Part shown: positions 1 through 12,147 of the stretch, in pieces
How the letters are laid out: each line of letters opens with the position of its first letter
Numbering within the stretch: position 1 is the first letter of the stretch
NCBI GenBank assembly: GCA_020284085.1
Contig: JACEVL010000801.1
Location: forward strand, 192,501 to 256,500
Length of the DNA: 64,000 nucleotides
Direction of reading: 5' to 3'
From: Aporrectodea caliginosa
Taxonomy: Eukaryota > Annelida > Clitellata > Crassiclitellata > Lumbricidae
Program-made: the position numbers and the translations under genes
Notes under the pieces: generated by a model
The model's input: the letters and a program-made list of their open reading frames with translations, nothing else
Told to the model about the DNA's origin: nothing
The model's database searches: none

Positions 1-118
1 TGAGTAAGTTCAATTCAAAGTCCGTACACAGTAACATCTCAGAGGAAACTCGAATCCGTACTCTTTGCATTACAAGGCAAGCTCTCTGACCAATAAGGTA
101 TACCGTGTCCCATGTAGG
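1..118 (-). repeat. tRNA-derived SINE (family A), fragment cut by window edge
   Basis: On the minus strand this reads as a tRNA-like head (TTGGTCAGAGAGC as A box, GGATTCGAG as B box) followed by the family's central motif (TTACTGTGTA plus GGAC). The same arrangement recurs at 10.9, 20.1, 22.6, 22.8, 39.9 and 57.2 kb. The head is diverged and is not a functional tRNA gene. Confidence 0.6.
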
Positions 119-179
119 ACTGTACGATTGTACAACGATACGAATAATAATGTCTGTATTATGCCGTGTTATTCTGCTT

Positions 180-470
180 TATAATGGCACGAATATGGCC
201 GTGTTATGTTTCATCACAGACTTCAATATAACGACGCAATATGCTGCACCGCAGGGCTAAATTAATGAATGTAGGCGTCAGTAATATGAGTAAGGCCGCG
301 CGGTATTGCTGCGTTTTAGTCCTAAAGGAATGCAACATAAAAATAAATATGGCCGCTATCTACTGCATTGCAGTTCTGAAGGAATATAAAATGATACAAA
401 TATGGCCGCATTATGGCGTATGGCAGACCTAAAGGAATGTACATCAACACGAATATGTCGGAACTACAAA
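180..470. repeat. Degenerate tandem repeat, about 55-60 bp period
   Basis: The words AATATGGCCG and CTAAAGGAAT recur in the same order three to four times, with intervening ATAAAA and TGCATTGCAG blocks. Copies are diverged. I see no gene in 119-898. Confidence 0.45.
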
Positions 471-898
471 GTAGGAAATAAAAGGATGATTGTGGTAAGA
501 GGAGGTGCTTCGGTTGGACTTGAACGAAGCGAGTCCTCGCGGACATCATCAATCATGCCGCATATCGTGATCAGTTGACATGTTGGATCCAAACGATAAT
601 CGACAAACGGCCAGACGACGTCTTTATCGAAAGACAACGGCGCGCTTAAAAGCAGACGACAGTCGCGCAGTGATACGCCGCCGCCGACGCCGCCAAGTCG
701 TTTGCAGCGCTATGAAGTCTTAAGCGATCAAGAAAAAAACCTACGCTAAAGAGTTCCATGATAACAATACGTCACTTCCGCTGTTCTGACGTAGCAGCGG
801 GTTATAAACGGACCGGAATACGGTTGAAATCAAAGATTAATTGTGTGGCGAGGAAGATAGAGCGCTCACAAAAAATTTGGCTGAAGCAGTAGGAAACT

Positions 899-1275
899 AG
901 GTCACATAGTCACCGTTGATTGTGATTGGTCGGCGAACAGTCGCACCATTTCTTGATTGGTTGGTTTTAAATATTACAATTGGTTGCTATGGTTTCGATT
1001 ATTCTTTGAGACAAATATTCAGCAGGAAATTAGGTCACTTAGTCAGCGCTGATTGTGATTGGTTGGGAAGCAACCATTTCCTGATTGGTTGGTTTGAAGT
1101 ATCACAATTGGTTGCTATGGTTTCGATTATACTTTAAAGTATTCAGCAGGAAACTATAGGTCACATAGCGTTGATTGTGATCGGTTGGCGTGCAGTGGCA
1201 CAATTTCCTGATTGGTTGGCTTTAAATATGACAATTGGTTGCTATGGTTTCGATTATACTCTTGAACGAATATTC
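899..1275. repeat. Three tandem copies of a ~125-bp unit rich in inverted CCAAT boxes
   Basis: Three successive units start at GGTCAC near 900, 1031 and 1150. Each contains GTTGATTGTGATTGGT or a close variant, TCCTGATTGGTTGG, and CAATTGGTTGCTATGG followed by TTTCGATTAT. Every unit therefore carries at least three ATTGG pentamers, which are inverted CCAAT boxes. Whether any protein binds them is unknown. Confidence 0.8.
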
Positions 1276-1552
1276 ATGAGGGTAATTCTTGGCCCAGTTT
1301 CTTGCTTCTTTGCTTGAGTGAGTGAGTCTTTGTTTGAAAATCACTCAACCACAGGTATTTTTAATAGAAAATTTTACCGCAAGGTAAGATAAGATCGACG
1401 TCAACGGCTCTGGCAGTCGCAAGATGTCGTTAAACGCGGGGAAACTACTCTTGCTCTCAAATACGGTTTAGAAGTTTGCCATGTCTGCTGCTGAGATGAA
1501 TGGACTAAGAAATGCTGCACATTTTAACCCCGATATACGCAGTTTAAGCGCA

Positions 1553-1850
1553 TCGTAATCGTAATCGTAAACTCCAGACTTCTAAAGCTTCACTCGAAAG
1601 CCAAGCGCAGGGCACCAGCTTATTCACGAGCGCTTCGTCAAGTCAGATGGGTCTTTTCAAAGGGTATAGTCAAAAGGAGGTCCGAGATCGGTTTCCAGAA
1701 ATCCAGATCAACAGAGGAGGAGGCAGTACAACTTAGGGTGTCATTTTTGGTCGAGAAGAATTGGAAGGCGGAGGGTAATAAGAGTCAGGGTATACACAGG
1801 AATTCTTGGAAAGGTGAGACTTCAGTTCTGAGTAGAAACTAGAAAGCCCC
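1553..1850 (-). repeat. Dispersed repeat R1, full copy 1
   Basis: Begins with (TCGTAA)n, then CTTCTAAAGC, CACTCGAAAGCCAAGCGCAG, CACCAGCTTATTCACGAGCG, GGAGGTCCGAG and CGGTTTCCAG. The same series occurs at 17.0 and 22.9 kb, with partial copies at 44.9 and 57.3 kb. Read on the minus strand it ends in AGTGGCGCTTTAGAAG plus (ATTACG)n, which looks like a retroposon 3' tail; the minus orientation rests on this. Confidence 0.7.
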
Positions 1851-2230
1851 GGATGATTGATGGAGGAGCCTGAGGCGGATGATGGAGGGCGAGTGGCAAT
1901 GATGATGGAGGAACGGAGAAACTGCGGAACTCTGGAGGGAGATCGTTCCAGAGTCGTGGCTATTTATTATAATATATGTGACGTCTTCGCTTGTATACAC
2001 ACGAGCCGCACTTGGGCCTATAACTGGAGTAGCGTCTTCTAACGAGAAAAGACTGAAGATTCCCATACGTATATATATATGCCAGAAGGCATATTTTCAA
2101 ATACGGGACATTAATAATGATTGCGATCGTAATTTATGATTTAGGTTAACGAAAAATCCGACCCAGCTACGCAGTAATTCGTTCAGTGACCCAAGACTCT
2201 ACATCATCTGTCATCTTCATTAGAACGACC

Positions 2231-2271
2231 AGAACAGACAGACAGGCAGACAGACAGACAGACAGACAGAC

Positions 2272-2310
<39 letters not shown>
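2231..2310. repeat. (ACAG)n microsatellite
   Basis: Repeated GACAGACAGACAG run with small interruptions. A second simple repeat, (GT)n, lies at about 2676-2710. Apart from these and scattered AT-rich low-complexity DNA, I see nothing gene-like in 1851-4360. Confidence 0.85.
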
Positions 2311-2674
2311 CAGGCATGCACACATTCATTCATTCATTCTGAGCACTTATATTGCGCTCCTCTGAGGTACCAACTTAGAGGCGCAATGACATAATTACAA
2401 AGACAGAAGCCATGCACAGACATACGATTGTATGTCCGTTTTTTATGTCCGTGTACCTTTCTGCACTTTTGTCTGCCAGTGTTTCTACATAATATTGCAT
2501 CCTGTGTCGTGTGTGTGTGATAAATCATTCCTTGTTCTCTTTAAAACAGTTCTAGATATTTTCCGACCACCTTATCATCAGTATTACTTTACTTTAGGGT
2601 GACCCTTGTTAGCGGGGCTTAGGCCCTTTTAGGACTCCCCTTTGAACCAATATCATGCGTGGTTATGGTTATGG

Positions 2675-2712
<38 letters not shown>

Positions 2713-4364
2713 TGGGTGTGTGCGCCCCTGTGTGTGAGTGCCTGTTCCTTGACTTCTTTTGCCGGATTTCGATCTGACTGGTTCTGACTGGCTATTCATA
2801 TATTCGTCAGTTTATCTTCAGCCCCATCCGTTAGTCCGTTCATTCCTGGTGCATCAGTTTTTAATGCCACGTTTAGATTAGATTTTATCACAGAATTCGA
2901 TCGGGTTCGATTCCATCAAAGGGTATATACTTACATAGCTGTGTCCTTGATTCAATGCTGGGTGACCATTGATATAGCGCCATAATAATAGTGGGCTATT
3001 GAAGTTGTCATATTGGTGATGAGGTGACGGAAGGGCAGAGAAGTGCTATACGGCGGAATATGAGCGGGTTGAGCGAAGTGGTTGGACCGTGAACAACTGA
3101 CGAAGATAGGAAGGCTGGGAGGATTGAATTGAGTTGTATGTAAGTGGTATCTATAGGGCCTTGCATTCCATTCTTACAGGTACTCCAAGCTAGTGGAGTG
3201 ATTTAAGGACGAGAGTGAAGTGATGATGTTTTGGGCTTTTGGTGACAGCACGAGCGGGCGCATTCTGTGTATAGCTTGAAGGAGGTGGTGTATTTGGGTG
3301 ACGTCTATATTCAGGAAGAGTCAAGTTTTGGCATGGACATATTAATATTTGCATGTTATTATTATCAATATTATTACTTCGATGTTTTTTTCATTAATTA
3401 TATAACTGATGTTCTATTTTGCGTTTGCAAATGTTATATTAAAGACTATACTTACTTATTTTAATATACATAATACATTCACACATTAGTATGCATATAC
3501 GTTCATTTATTAATATATGCATGTATGTATGCATATGCCTATGTAAGCATATATATTTATAGACATTGGTGACCATCCAAAATTTTCATTCATAATTTAT
3601 ATATATATATAATATATACATATTAATTATAAAATAGTCTTCTTTATTAATTCAAACTGATAAGTACTCAGTGTGATTACCAGTCATAGTATGAACGGAC
3701 AATTACAACTGTTATTACAGTAGTCGAATTTAACTGTTTATCAGCCATGCAAGGCGCCCATCAAGTCCTACTGCTCGTTTTACCAGCGTCACCTAGCGAA
3801 TTACAGGCTGAGTCGACCTTTGGGAGGGTATAGCGGGTAATGATCCCGCTTCCTACTTAAAAGTTCTGCATGCTGTTCACGCCAGTGATGTTACCATTCG
3901 TCTATTTCCCCCAAAGTATATGTAAATATGCATGTATGAATGCATGCATGCATATATGTATGTATGCTTACATGCACGTTTGTATGTACGTATGATGTAT
4001 GCACGTATAGGCCTATACTATACATGTATGCATGTACTGTGTGCGTATAATGTATGTAGGCCACAACATAAACTGGGTTTGGCATTTATAAATCACGTAA
4101 ATATACGTTTATAGATGTCGCACACCAAATGGAAGTTTATGGCTTCATATAATACAATATATACATGAATAAAATTTATATATACACATAAAGTCATATA
4201 TATATATTTGTGCGTTCCGTGGTGGAGGCCTATACATGAGATGCGGTCATTTGTTCAATATCTTTTGATTTGAGTGCGTAGATCATTCGGAGCTTAAAAG
4301 GCCTTTGTTCTCCGCAGTAACGCCGATCAATTCGACATCGCAATTCCTGTTTACGACAACGAAG

Positions 4365-5092
4365 AAGGAGAAGAAGAAGGAGCAGGAAGAGGAGAGAAGG
4401 AAGAAGAAGCAGGAGGAAAAGGAAGAAGAAACAGGAGAGGCGGAAGGAGAAGGAAGAGAAAAAGGAGGAGCAGGAGGAAAAGGAAGGGGAAGAAACAGAG
4501 AGAGGAAGAAGGAGGAGGAGGAAGAAGAGGAGGAGGCGGAAGAAGAGGAATAAGAAGAAGGAAGAAGAAGAGGTGAAAGAAGAGGAGGAGAAAGAGGAGG
4601 AGGAAGAAGAGAGGGAGGAGGAGGAGAACGAGGAAGAGGAAGAGAAAGAGAAGAAGAAGAGAGGGAGGAACAGGAACAGGAAGAGAAGAGGAAGAGGAAG
4701 AAGAGGAAGAGAAGAGGAAGAAGGAAGAAGGAAGAAGGAGAAGAAGAAGAAGAAAAAGAAAGAAGAAGAAAGAAGAAAGAGGAAGAGGAGGAGAAGAAGA
4801 GGAGAGGAGGAGAAGAGGAGGAGAGGAGGAGGAGGAAAAGGAAGAAGAGGAAGAAAGAAGAAGAGAGGAAGAGGAAGAAGAAGCAAGAGGAAGAAGAAGC
4901 AAGAGAAAGAAAGAAAGAAGGAGGAGGAAGATGGAAAGGAAGAGGAGGGAGGAAGAAGAAGAAAGGAGAAGAGGAGAAACAGGAGGAGGAAAAGGAGGAG
5001 AGAAGGAGAGGAAGAGAAGGAAAGAAGAAGTAGTAGAAGAGAAGACGGAAGAAGAAAGAAGGAGGAGGAAGAAGAAGAAGAAGAAGGAATTT
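4365..5092. repeat. ~730-bp polypurine tract (GAA/GGA/GAG mixtures)
   Basis: The plus strand is almost purely A and G for about 730 bases, with only scattered C and T. It gives long stop-free frames on both strands, but they translate to E/K/R-only or S/L/F-only polymers and have no other coding signal. Polypurine mirror-like tracts of this kind can adopt triplex DNA; that is general knowledge, not shown here. Confidence 0.9.
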
Positions 5093-5206
5093 GTCTCTTC
5101 TTCTGGTCGATGTATACATGACCACATATATATATACACATGTCACGCTATTCCAGACAGCGCTCGTAAATCATCGTTAGGAAACGTACAAAGGCCAAGC
5201 AACAGC

Positions 5207-5530
5207 CTACACTACATACACTGTATACATATACATACGTACACACATGCGTGAGTACAAAAACATACCAATAGTGAATAACTGCATGCATACACGCATA
5301 TATAGTATTATATACAATAAACATACATATGTACATACAATGTATACATACATCAATGCACACATACATAAATACATATATACATACATAAATACATACA
5401 TACATAGTACATACATACATACATACATACATACTACATACATACATATATATTGCATTTATGTACCTAAACATACATACTATGCATACATACATAAATA
5501 CATATGTGTAAATGTGTAAATGTGTAAATG
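5207..5530. repeat. CATA-rich microsatellite region
   Basis: Interrupted (CATA)n and (TACA)n runs, ending in four direct copies of AATGTGTA near 5508-5538. A (GAT/GAC)n stretch follows at 5697-5730, and (AT)n runs lie at 6008-6072 and 6451-6488. No gene is visible in 5530-6760. Confidence 0.8.
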
Positions 5531-6037
5531 TGTAAATATCGCAATCGTACAATGATATAGCGCCGTTTAAAGAGAACTCCTCCAATGACCTTACTGCATG
5601 GTTGATAGCACAAGACGGCGATCGAATGGTACCTTTCCTTGTCAACCAATAATGGGTTCCAAAAAGATAGGCAACATTGCAGCGAGGGGTACGTTGATGA
5701 TGACGACGACGATGATGACGATGATGATAATCGGACAGTGCACGCTCTCCATATAGAATTTCGACTTGGTGTAAATGCATGGGGCTTGCTTTGCATTAAA
5801 ACTTTGGAGTTGGGGAAAATGGAGCAATGAACGCTCTGCGTTAAAAATTCCGACGTGGGGTAAAAGGAGTCAAAGCACGCTCTCAATCATAAATACGTCA
5901 GCACTATGCTTAATAACTTTGCGAACATCTCCTCGTCTTGTCACCGGCATTCACCGATGTTGGCCTCGCTTGTTGCTATGGAGTTGGGAAAGGAAATGGC
6001 CACCGAAAAGGATATATATATATATATATCCTTTTTA

Positions 6038-6073
<36 letters not shown>

Positions 6074-6448
6074 CAGATATACATGCATGTGCAGAAGGTT
6101 ATTTATTATAGGCCTATATACATTGACAAATTTGACATCTATTCATATGAGCAGGCTTAAGTGTTTTGGGTATAAGTAAGTAAGTAAGTAAGTTCCAAAT
6201 GTTTATGAGTATATGTTTATGTTTATGTTTATAGTATATAGGCGTTTATGTATGAGTATATAGGCGTTTGTTTTATGTGATCAGAAATAATATCTATACA
6301 TATACCATTTTGGTTTAATGGCCAAGCGTATGTATTGTATGACGTATACTTAAAACGTACTACATTGTATACCTTGATAAGCACAATGAGCACATACTCG
6401 TACATGTATAAATATTTGCAGGCTGATGTATCATATATATTACGCGTA

Positions 6449-6488
<40 letters not shown>

Positions 6489-6764
6489 ATATATAGTGTC
6501 AACGAACAATTGAAACGTAGCCATTAGCGACGTGTTCCCAAGAGAGCGACTGCGCATGCGTTCTTCGTTCTTCTGGTCGTAATTCGTCTTCTTCAGTCAA
6601 GACATCAAATCATTTCGGTCGACCAGAAAATCGTAACCAAGAGATCCAGCAGACAATCCGACCCAAGCATGGAGTCCCACCCCCTCTGCAGGGAATGAAA
6701 CCCTAATCCGCGCCGTCTAGAAATGCAAATGAGGTCTATAAATATGCTCAGATATACAAAATAT

Positions 6765-6926
6765 ACACATACATACATATATACACGTATACATACATAC
6801 ATACATACATACATACGTACGTACGTACGTACGTACGTACGTACGTACATACATACATACATACATACACACATACATACATACATACATACATACATAC
6901 ATACATACATACATACATACATACAT

Positions 6927-6957
<31 letters not shown>

Positions 6958-7055
6958 TACATACATACACGTACGTACATACATACATACATACATACAT
7001 ACATACATACATACATACATACATACATACATACATACATACATACATACATACA
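6765..7055. repeat. (CATA)n/(CGTA)n microsatellite, ~290 bp
   Basis: Long perfect CATA tracts flank a block of CGTA repeats (about 6815-6848) and a short (CA)n (about 6944-6956). This explains the repetitive MYVC/HTYI open frames on both strands. Confidence 0.95.
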
Positions 7056-7458
7056 TTTAGTCTTTCCTTCCGTCCATCCAGTGGCAAATCCAGGAGAAAA
7101 GGGGCCAAATCTTCCGGTTGGTTCTTGTGTATTTGTACAGCAAATATTGTTAAGACTTTGGCTTTAAGAGTATACCTTCGTGTGACAATAATTGGGCTTT
7201 TTAAATACTCGGAGCATCTTAACCAAAATCGGAAAATTTCGGATGATCTTAGTTTTGATAAGTAAGTAGCCTTTATCAACATGTGACATCTTTTGTCTTT
7301 GTCGGCCGCTGTCTCTGCTGGTTCCGTCGCTGCTATAACCCATTCGCACGATTCTTTCGTTTTACATAGTTTTCTTATTTTTCTGTCGTTTATTTCCTTA
7401 AATTCTCACGACCAAAATGAGTGGATTTGGAAATTGCAAAGATTTCAAACTACAAAAA

Positions 7459-7610
7459 ATCTGATATGATTTGGAAATGTATCCAAACAACTCTACTATA
7501 TATACAAGGTCGTTCAGCAAATACTCCGATGGTTTGGACATGTGGTGAGAATGCAAGTTGACAGAATCCCACACAATGCTCTGCATGCAAATAAAGACTA
7601 AACATGCGCT
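7459..7610 (+). pseudogene. Non-LTR retrotransposon (LINE) C-terminal remnant
   Basis: The plus strand encodes KVVQQILRWFGHVVRM followed by VDRIPHNAL and then a stop. RWFGHVxRM is a recurrent tail motif downstream of the reverse transcriptase domain in many LINE proteins. The fragment has in-frame stops on both sides and is 5' truncated. A related minus-strand copy lies at 20.9-22.1 kb. Confidence 0.6.
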
Positions 7611-8560
7611 GTATATATACAACATAAATGAGGACATAACGAGACTTGGAATAACATTGAAGGAGCACCGAACTTGACAAATGCCCGAGCACAATGGAGA
7701 TAATTTGTTCGTAACCATCGCCGCCATATGGCTAGCATCAGGAACAGAGGCTGCTGTTGTTGTCGTTGTTGCTGCTGCTGCTGATGATGATGATGACGAT
7801 GATGCATTTAGTAGGCTATATCCGTTCTTCATTTTATTACTCAGTGGATTGCCCCACTTATTTAAAAGGGGTAAGAGCCTGATCCTCGGATGTACCCCTG
7901 TTACTATTCATGACAAACATCCCTATAAATATTTCCCTCATTCCTCTCTTTGATGACTTACGTGGTTTTTCAATTAGATTTCGATCGGAGACGGATCGTC
8001 AAATTAGGTTGACCGATTCTCGTCCGAACTTTAGGGCGTTCGTCCATATATGTAGTCCGCGTTGTTATTGAATCAGTCGACGAGCTATAAGTGGACTCAG
8101 TTTGAGTCGCCGCTTGTTAGACTCAAAGACCCAACTCACTGGCTTAGAATATTACGCGTCCAATATACGCCCACCCGATGCGATTTTTTCGCCCCTTCGT
8201 CTGCAGCGTTGAAAGCGGTAAGCAATACAGACAGGTCATTATATAGCGCAAGACGACGATGGTTGCATGAGGGCGCATTCGAAAATGGAAATACATATAC
8301 ACGTCTACAAATATAAATAGTATATTATGGTCATGTCTCGGAAAAGCTCCTTAAATTTAATCAGTGGATAATATCGTGAAAGGTTTCTTCATCGGCATTT
8401 GTAGGATTTGGGTCGTGGTACCGTGACGTGAACGTGGCTATAAGTCTATTAAATCTACGCTGTTATAATGGCAGTGGCGAAAAGCATGTATATTTACAGA
8501 GGAGGGGGTTTGGCGCGACGTCATAACGCTCACTGATCCGTTAATGAAATCTCACTGTTT

Positions 8561-9420
8561 GCGAATAACGGGAAACAAGTAAAGGAAATTTGAAAACATG
8601 GATGCCGACTTGCCGAGTGTACAAAGTCAACAAATCTTTCGGGACCAAGCGAGTAATAAGGCATCGAACGATGTAGAAGTCAGTCCAACGTTCATAGAAC
8701 GAATATGCGCATATTACGAATATTAAGATTTGTAGAAATTGACGAATATTGACGAATATTGAAACTGGACAACGAATATTAAATTTTGTAAATTTCTTTT
8801 CATTCTTAGTTCTTCAAAATTTGGGATTAATTGTACAAAATTCAGTTTAAAAAACTGTGTATTGAGAACAAGAACAGTTACAAAACCACTGCACATATTC
8901 TTAAATTTTAAATTTTAATATTCTTAAATTAGTTGTCTTAAATTAGTTCGTAAACAAAACGGAAACAGTGACGTCATCAACGAATATTTACGAATATTAA
9001 CGAATATTAACGAATATTAAAATTGCCTTAATACTCACGAATATTTACGAATATTAAAGCCTCGAGTCACGAATTCTCGTTCTATGGTTCAGCGTGAAAC
9101 GAGCGTTACCATCGCTTAACGATCGGAAAGCTCTAAATAAGGACGAACTGGAGTAAACAACTTATCTTGATGATCCGCAACAAAGGAGGTCCGCTTTGTC
9201 TTGTCTTTTGATCTGGGACGTCGCTACACTCATGCAGTTGCACACAGTTACATGCGTTTTATGGCTGATGCGAATCAAAAAAGGGAGCCACGGCAGTAAA
9301 TTGTTTCTCCAGCTACTTAGCCTATAGACGCCAATTTTTCCCCCCGATAAAAAGAGGTATTTGTGACAGTTGTGCAACAGTACAGTGTAGGCTAAAACAA
9401 TAGACGCAAGGTCTGTCCTA
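8561..9420. repeat. Tandem duplication, left copy (contains a MITE)
   Basis: Starts GCGAATAACGGGAAACAAG and ends near AGTGTAGGCTAAAACAATAG. It matches 9429-9905 over its whole length except for a ~394-bp insertion at 8693-9086. Shared landmarks are GACCAAGCGAGTAATAAGGC, ATCGCTTAACGATCGGAAAG and TTTTTCCCCCCGATAAAAAG. I see no gene in it. Confidence 0.85.
8693..9086. mobile_element. MITE with terminal inverted repeats CATAGAACGA, inserted in the duplicated unit
   Basis: Ends are CATAGAACGA and TCGTTCTATG, a perfect 10-bp inverted repeat, flanked by a short direct repeat GTT (possibly GTTC). The interior is AT-rich with at least nine copies of ACGAATATT. The paralogous unit at 9429-9905 lacks the segment, which gives an empty site for comparison. 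Superfamily not assigned. Confidence 0.75.
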
Positions 9421-9428
9421 AGTGTCTA

Positions 9429-9905
9429 TGCGAATAACGGGAAACAAGAAGGGAAAATTTGAAAACATGGATGTCGACTTGGCGAGTGTACAAAGTCAAC
9501 AAATTTTTTGAGACCAAGCGAGTAATAAGGCATCGAACGATGTAGAAGTCAGTCCAACGTTCGGCATGGAAAGAGCGTTACCATCGCTTAACGATCGGAA
9601 AGCTCTAAATAAGGACGAACTGGAGTAAACAACTTATCTTGATGATCTCCAACAAGGGAGGTCCGCTTTGTCTTGTCTTTTGATCTGGGACGTCGCTACA
9701 CTCTTGCAGTCGCACACAGTTAAATGCGTTTTATGGCTGATGCGAATCAAAAAAAGGGAGCCATGGCAGTAAATTGTTTCTCCAAGTCCAACTACTTAGC
9801 CTATAGACGCCAATTTTTCCCCCCGATAAAAAGAGGTATTTGTGACAGTTGTGCAACAGTATACAGTGTAGGCTAAGCAATAGACGCCTGGTCTGTCCTA
9901 AGCTT
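9429..9905. repeat. Tandem duplication, right copy (empty site)
   Basis: Second copy of the ~475-bp unit, differing from the left copy by scattered substitutions and small indels and lacking the MITE. The empty site reads CCAACGTTCGGC near 9558. Confidence 0.85.
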
Positions 9906-9948
9906 CTAGGATGTGTGTATGCGCACATGGGATCTTAAACGGGTGTTC

Positions 9949-10275
9949 GATAGTGTAGTGGTTAGCGTGCTGGTCTGTTAATCGAGAGGTCGAGGTGTTA
10001 ATCGTATCCGAAACAATCCTCGCCAGAACAAATTTGCTTTGAGAATTCTGTTCTATCCTACATACAAGATGATACAACCCCCATAGCCAATTCAGCTATA
10101 ATGAGTATGTTCGGTGTACACTGATCGTAGCCTACACTGATAGTGGGAAGATGAGACGGCGATGGTGAGGTCTGGCCACATGCCCTCATATGCCGAGGCT
10201 AAGAAAATGAAGTCGCTAGCACTCCATCCCCTTGGCTGCCTCAGGGCTAGCTTAGGGCACTGTTCTTCCTACATA
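9949..10275 (+). repeat. tRNA-derived SINE (family C), copy 1
   Basis: The head TAGTGTAGTGGTTAGCGTGC resembles a tRNA A box, and AGGTCGAGGTGTTAATC is a degenerate B box. The body shares GCCAATTCAGCTATAATGAG, GGGAAGATGAGA and AAGAAAATGAAGTCGCTA with a minus-strand copy at 42783-43079. It is followed by a CATA-rich tail. Confidence 0.65.
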
Positions 10276-10887
10276 CAACACACATAAATACAAACATACG
10301 TAATATGCACAGGCCTACATGCAAATATGCTGACATAGGTTTACATAGAGGCGTACATACACACATATACAGAGATGCAATCGCGACTAGAGACTCGTTT
10401 CTTGTCAATTGCCCTTACGATCTGTCTTTTGCCCAGCCAGATCCTGCAACAGTCGTTTCTGCCCGACGCCCCCCCCCCATTCGGCGCCAGTCCACACCCG
10501 TCTGTGTACAGTTCGACTGGGTCTTGTTTATCAAACAAATGTCGTCCTTTGTGAACGCCGCCTATCGGACTTGGCACTAACGATTTCCGGCCGATGATTG
10601 AGGAATTTTCGCGTCGTCGTCGCTTTCGCCATACTCACTAAATTACTTAATCAATGCGCCGAAAGGAGGTTTATTATCGGTCATTGTTGGTCTGTTAGAG
10701 CGACGGTGCGGCGGTGTTCTACGCCGGAAGTCCTTAGTACAAAGACCACGTCCAATGGAGTGGAGTTATGTGGGCGCCTTTCCACTTGGGACCGTAACGC
10801 CTCTGAATTGGATACATTAATGGAGCCCGTGACATAATCGTCTCCGTTACACAGCGCAGTCAATGTGGCCAATGACCAGACATTATT

Positions 10888-11065
10888 GTGCACTGTTGCC
10901 GACTGGTTAGAGCGGTTGACCTGTAACGCGAAGAGTACGGGTTCGACCCTCGTCCGGGGTGGTTTACTGTGTAGGGACCGTGAGCAAGTCCTTCGCGCAC
11001 AATTGCTCTGCAATATAATTGCTTCTGCGCCGCCGAGGCGTGTGCACTTCTGATCTTAGGGCCAC
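10888..11065 (+). repeat. tRNA-derived SINE (family A)
   Basis: The head contains CCGACTGGTTAGAGCGGTTG (A box) and GGGTTCGACCC (B box). The central domain follows: TGTGTAGGGACC, GTGAGCAAGTCCTTCGC and ACAATTGCTC. A close relative is at 22762-23230. Just downstream, ATATTTGGATGGGCAATAAG occurs twice (about 11091 and 11193), a ~100-bp local duplication. Confidence 0.75.
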
Positions 11066-12009
11066 CTTTGGAAGAAGGGCTATATCAACTATATTTGGAT
11101 GGGCAATAAGTGGGCTCGTGATGTTGGGCTGTCCACATTGTACCAACTTGGGTTTTATGTCGAAAGCCCATACCAGACATTTGCGACGTCCGATATTTGG
11201 ATGGGCAATAAGTGGGCTATATATTTACTAACTTTTTCGCTACTATTTGATAATTGTAATTGTAATTGTAATTGTATAACTGTATAACTTTGTATGTACA
11301 GCGCCGTGCGTTTGCCAGCGTTTAATAAAGAACACACTTACTTACTTACTTTAACTGCAATTGTATTGTATTGTATTGTGATACTACTTAGGCAAAACAG
11401 AAGATACAGATATTATAGCTATATAGTGTCATGATCGTCTAGGTCAAACCCTACCACTGCCATTTTCGGGTGATACCAGTCCAAAGCTTGGATAAAGGAG
11501 GAGGGCGACGCTAATCATCTTCTGCAGTATGACACACCTTCGTTAACCGGAAACTGGCTAAAACTGATCGACAGCGGATAGCAATCATCGTCAGCGTTTA
11601 ATCGATATAGTGCAACTCGGTCACTCCTCTGTACTCACGCATGCATGGGTGCAAGACAGGTTGAAGGACAGCGAAGCTTATCTTACGAAAGAGAGTCGTT
11701 AAATTGGAACTATATGCACAATAACAATCGGCTATCTCGAAGACCGCTGGATGGTGCCAGTCTGAAGCAGAGATAAAGGAGGAGGGCAACGCTAATCGTC
11801 TTCATTATACGACGCAGCGTCGTTAAAAAGACACTCCCTCTAATCGCGGATTGTATTGCACTCTAAGTGAGATTAAGAAACAGGTTGCTGCTGTCTTTGC
11901 CAATCAGCGTTCTGTGAAGGATTAACACATGCACTGAAAACTGTTGCCTTTATGGTTGGCAATATGATCTCCTCACCTATCGATACCATGGAAAGGCCTG
12001 CTTCTCAGT

Positions 12010-12147
12010 CAGGGTGAGAATTCCCGGGGGGTTCAACCCCCCCCTAGTCTTTCTTAGGATCCCATAGTAAAGTCTATATTTCACACCAAAACTGCACATA
12101 AATCAGCGTCCAACCCCCCCAGTTATTTTGTTACAATTCCCAGACTG
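12010..12147. mobile_element. 138-bp hAT-like MITE, copy 1
   Basis: Ends are CAGGGTGAGAATTCC and ACAATTCCCAGACTG. The flanks TTCTCAGT (12002-12009) and CTCTCAGT (12148-12155) match at 7 of 8 bases, consistent with an 8-bp hAT target duplication. A second 138-bp copy lies at 36379-36516 and shares CCTAGTCTTTCTTAGGA. Confidence 0.7.

Noticed and set aside
4230..5141. 300-codon S/L/F-rich and E/K/R-rich frames
   Set aside because: They are the two strands of a polypurine tract, with no start context, no domain and no splice signals.
6605..7282. ORFs with MYVCMYVC and HTYIHTYI repeats
   Set aside because: Translation of (CATA)n; the same artefact occurs at 5.2-5.5, 18.3-18.6 and 24.5-24.7 kb.
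10888..10965. Functional tRNA genes at the A/B box sites
   Set aside because: The heads belong to repeated SINEs, are not flanked by a proper acceptor stem, and continue into a SINE body; the same holds at 9.95, 22.6, 22.8, 57.2 and 60.2 kb.
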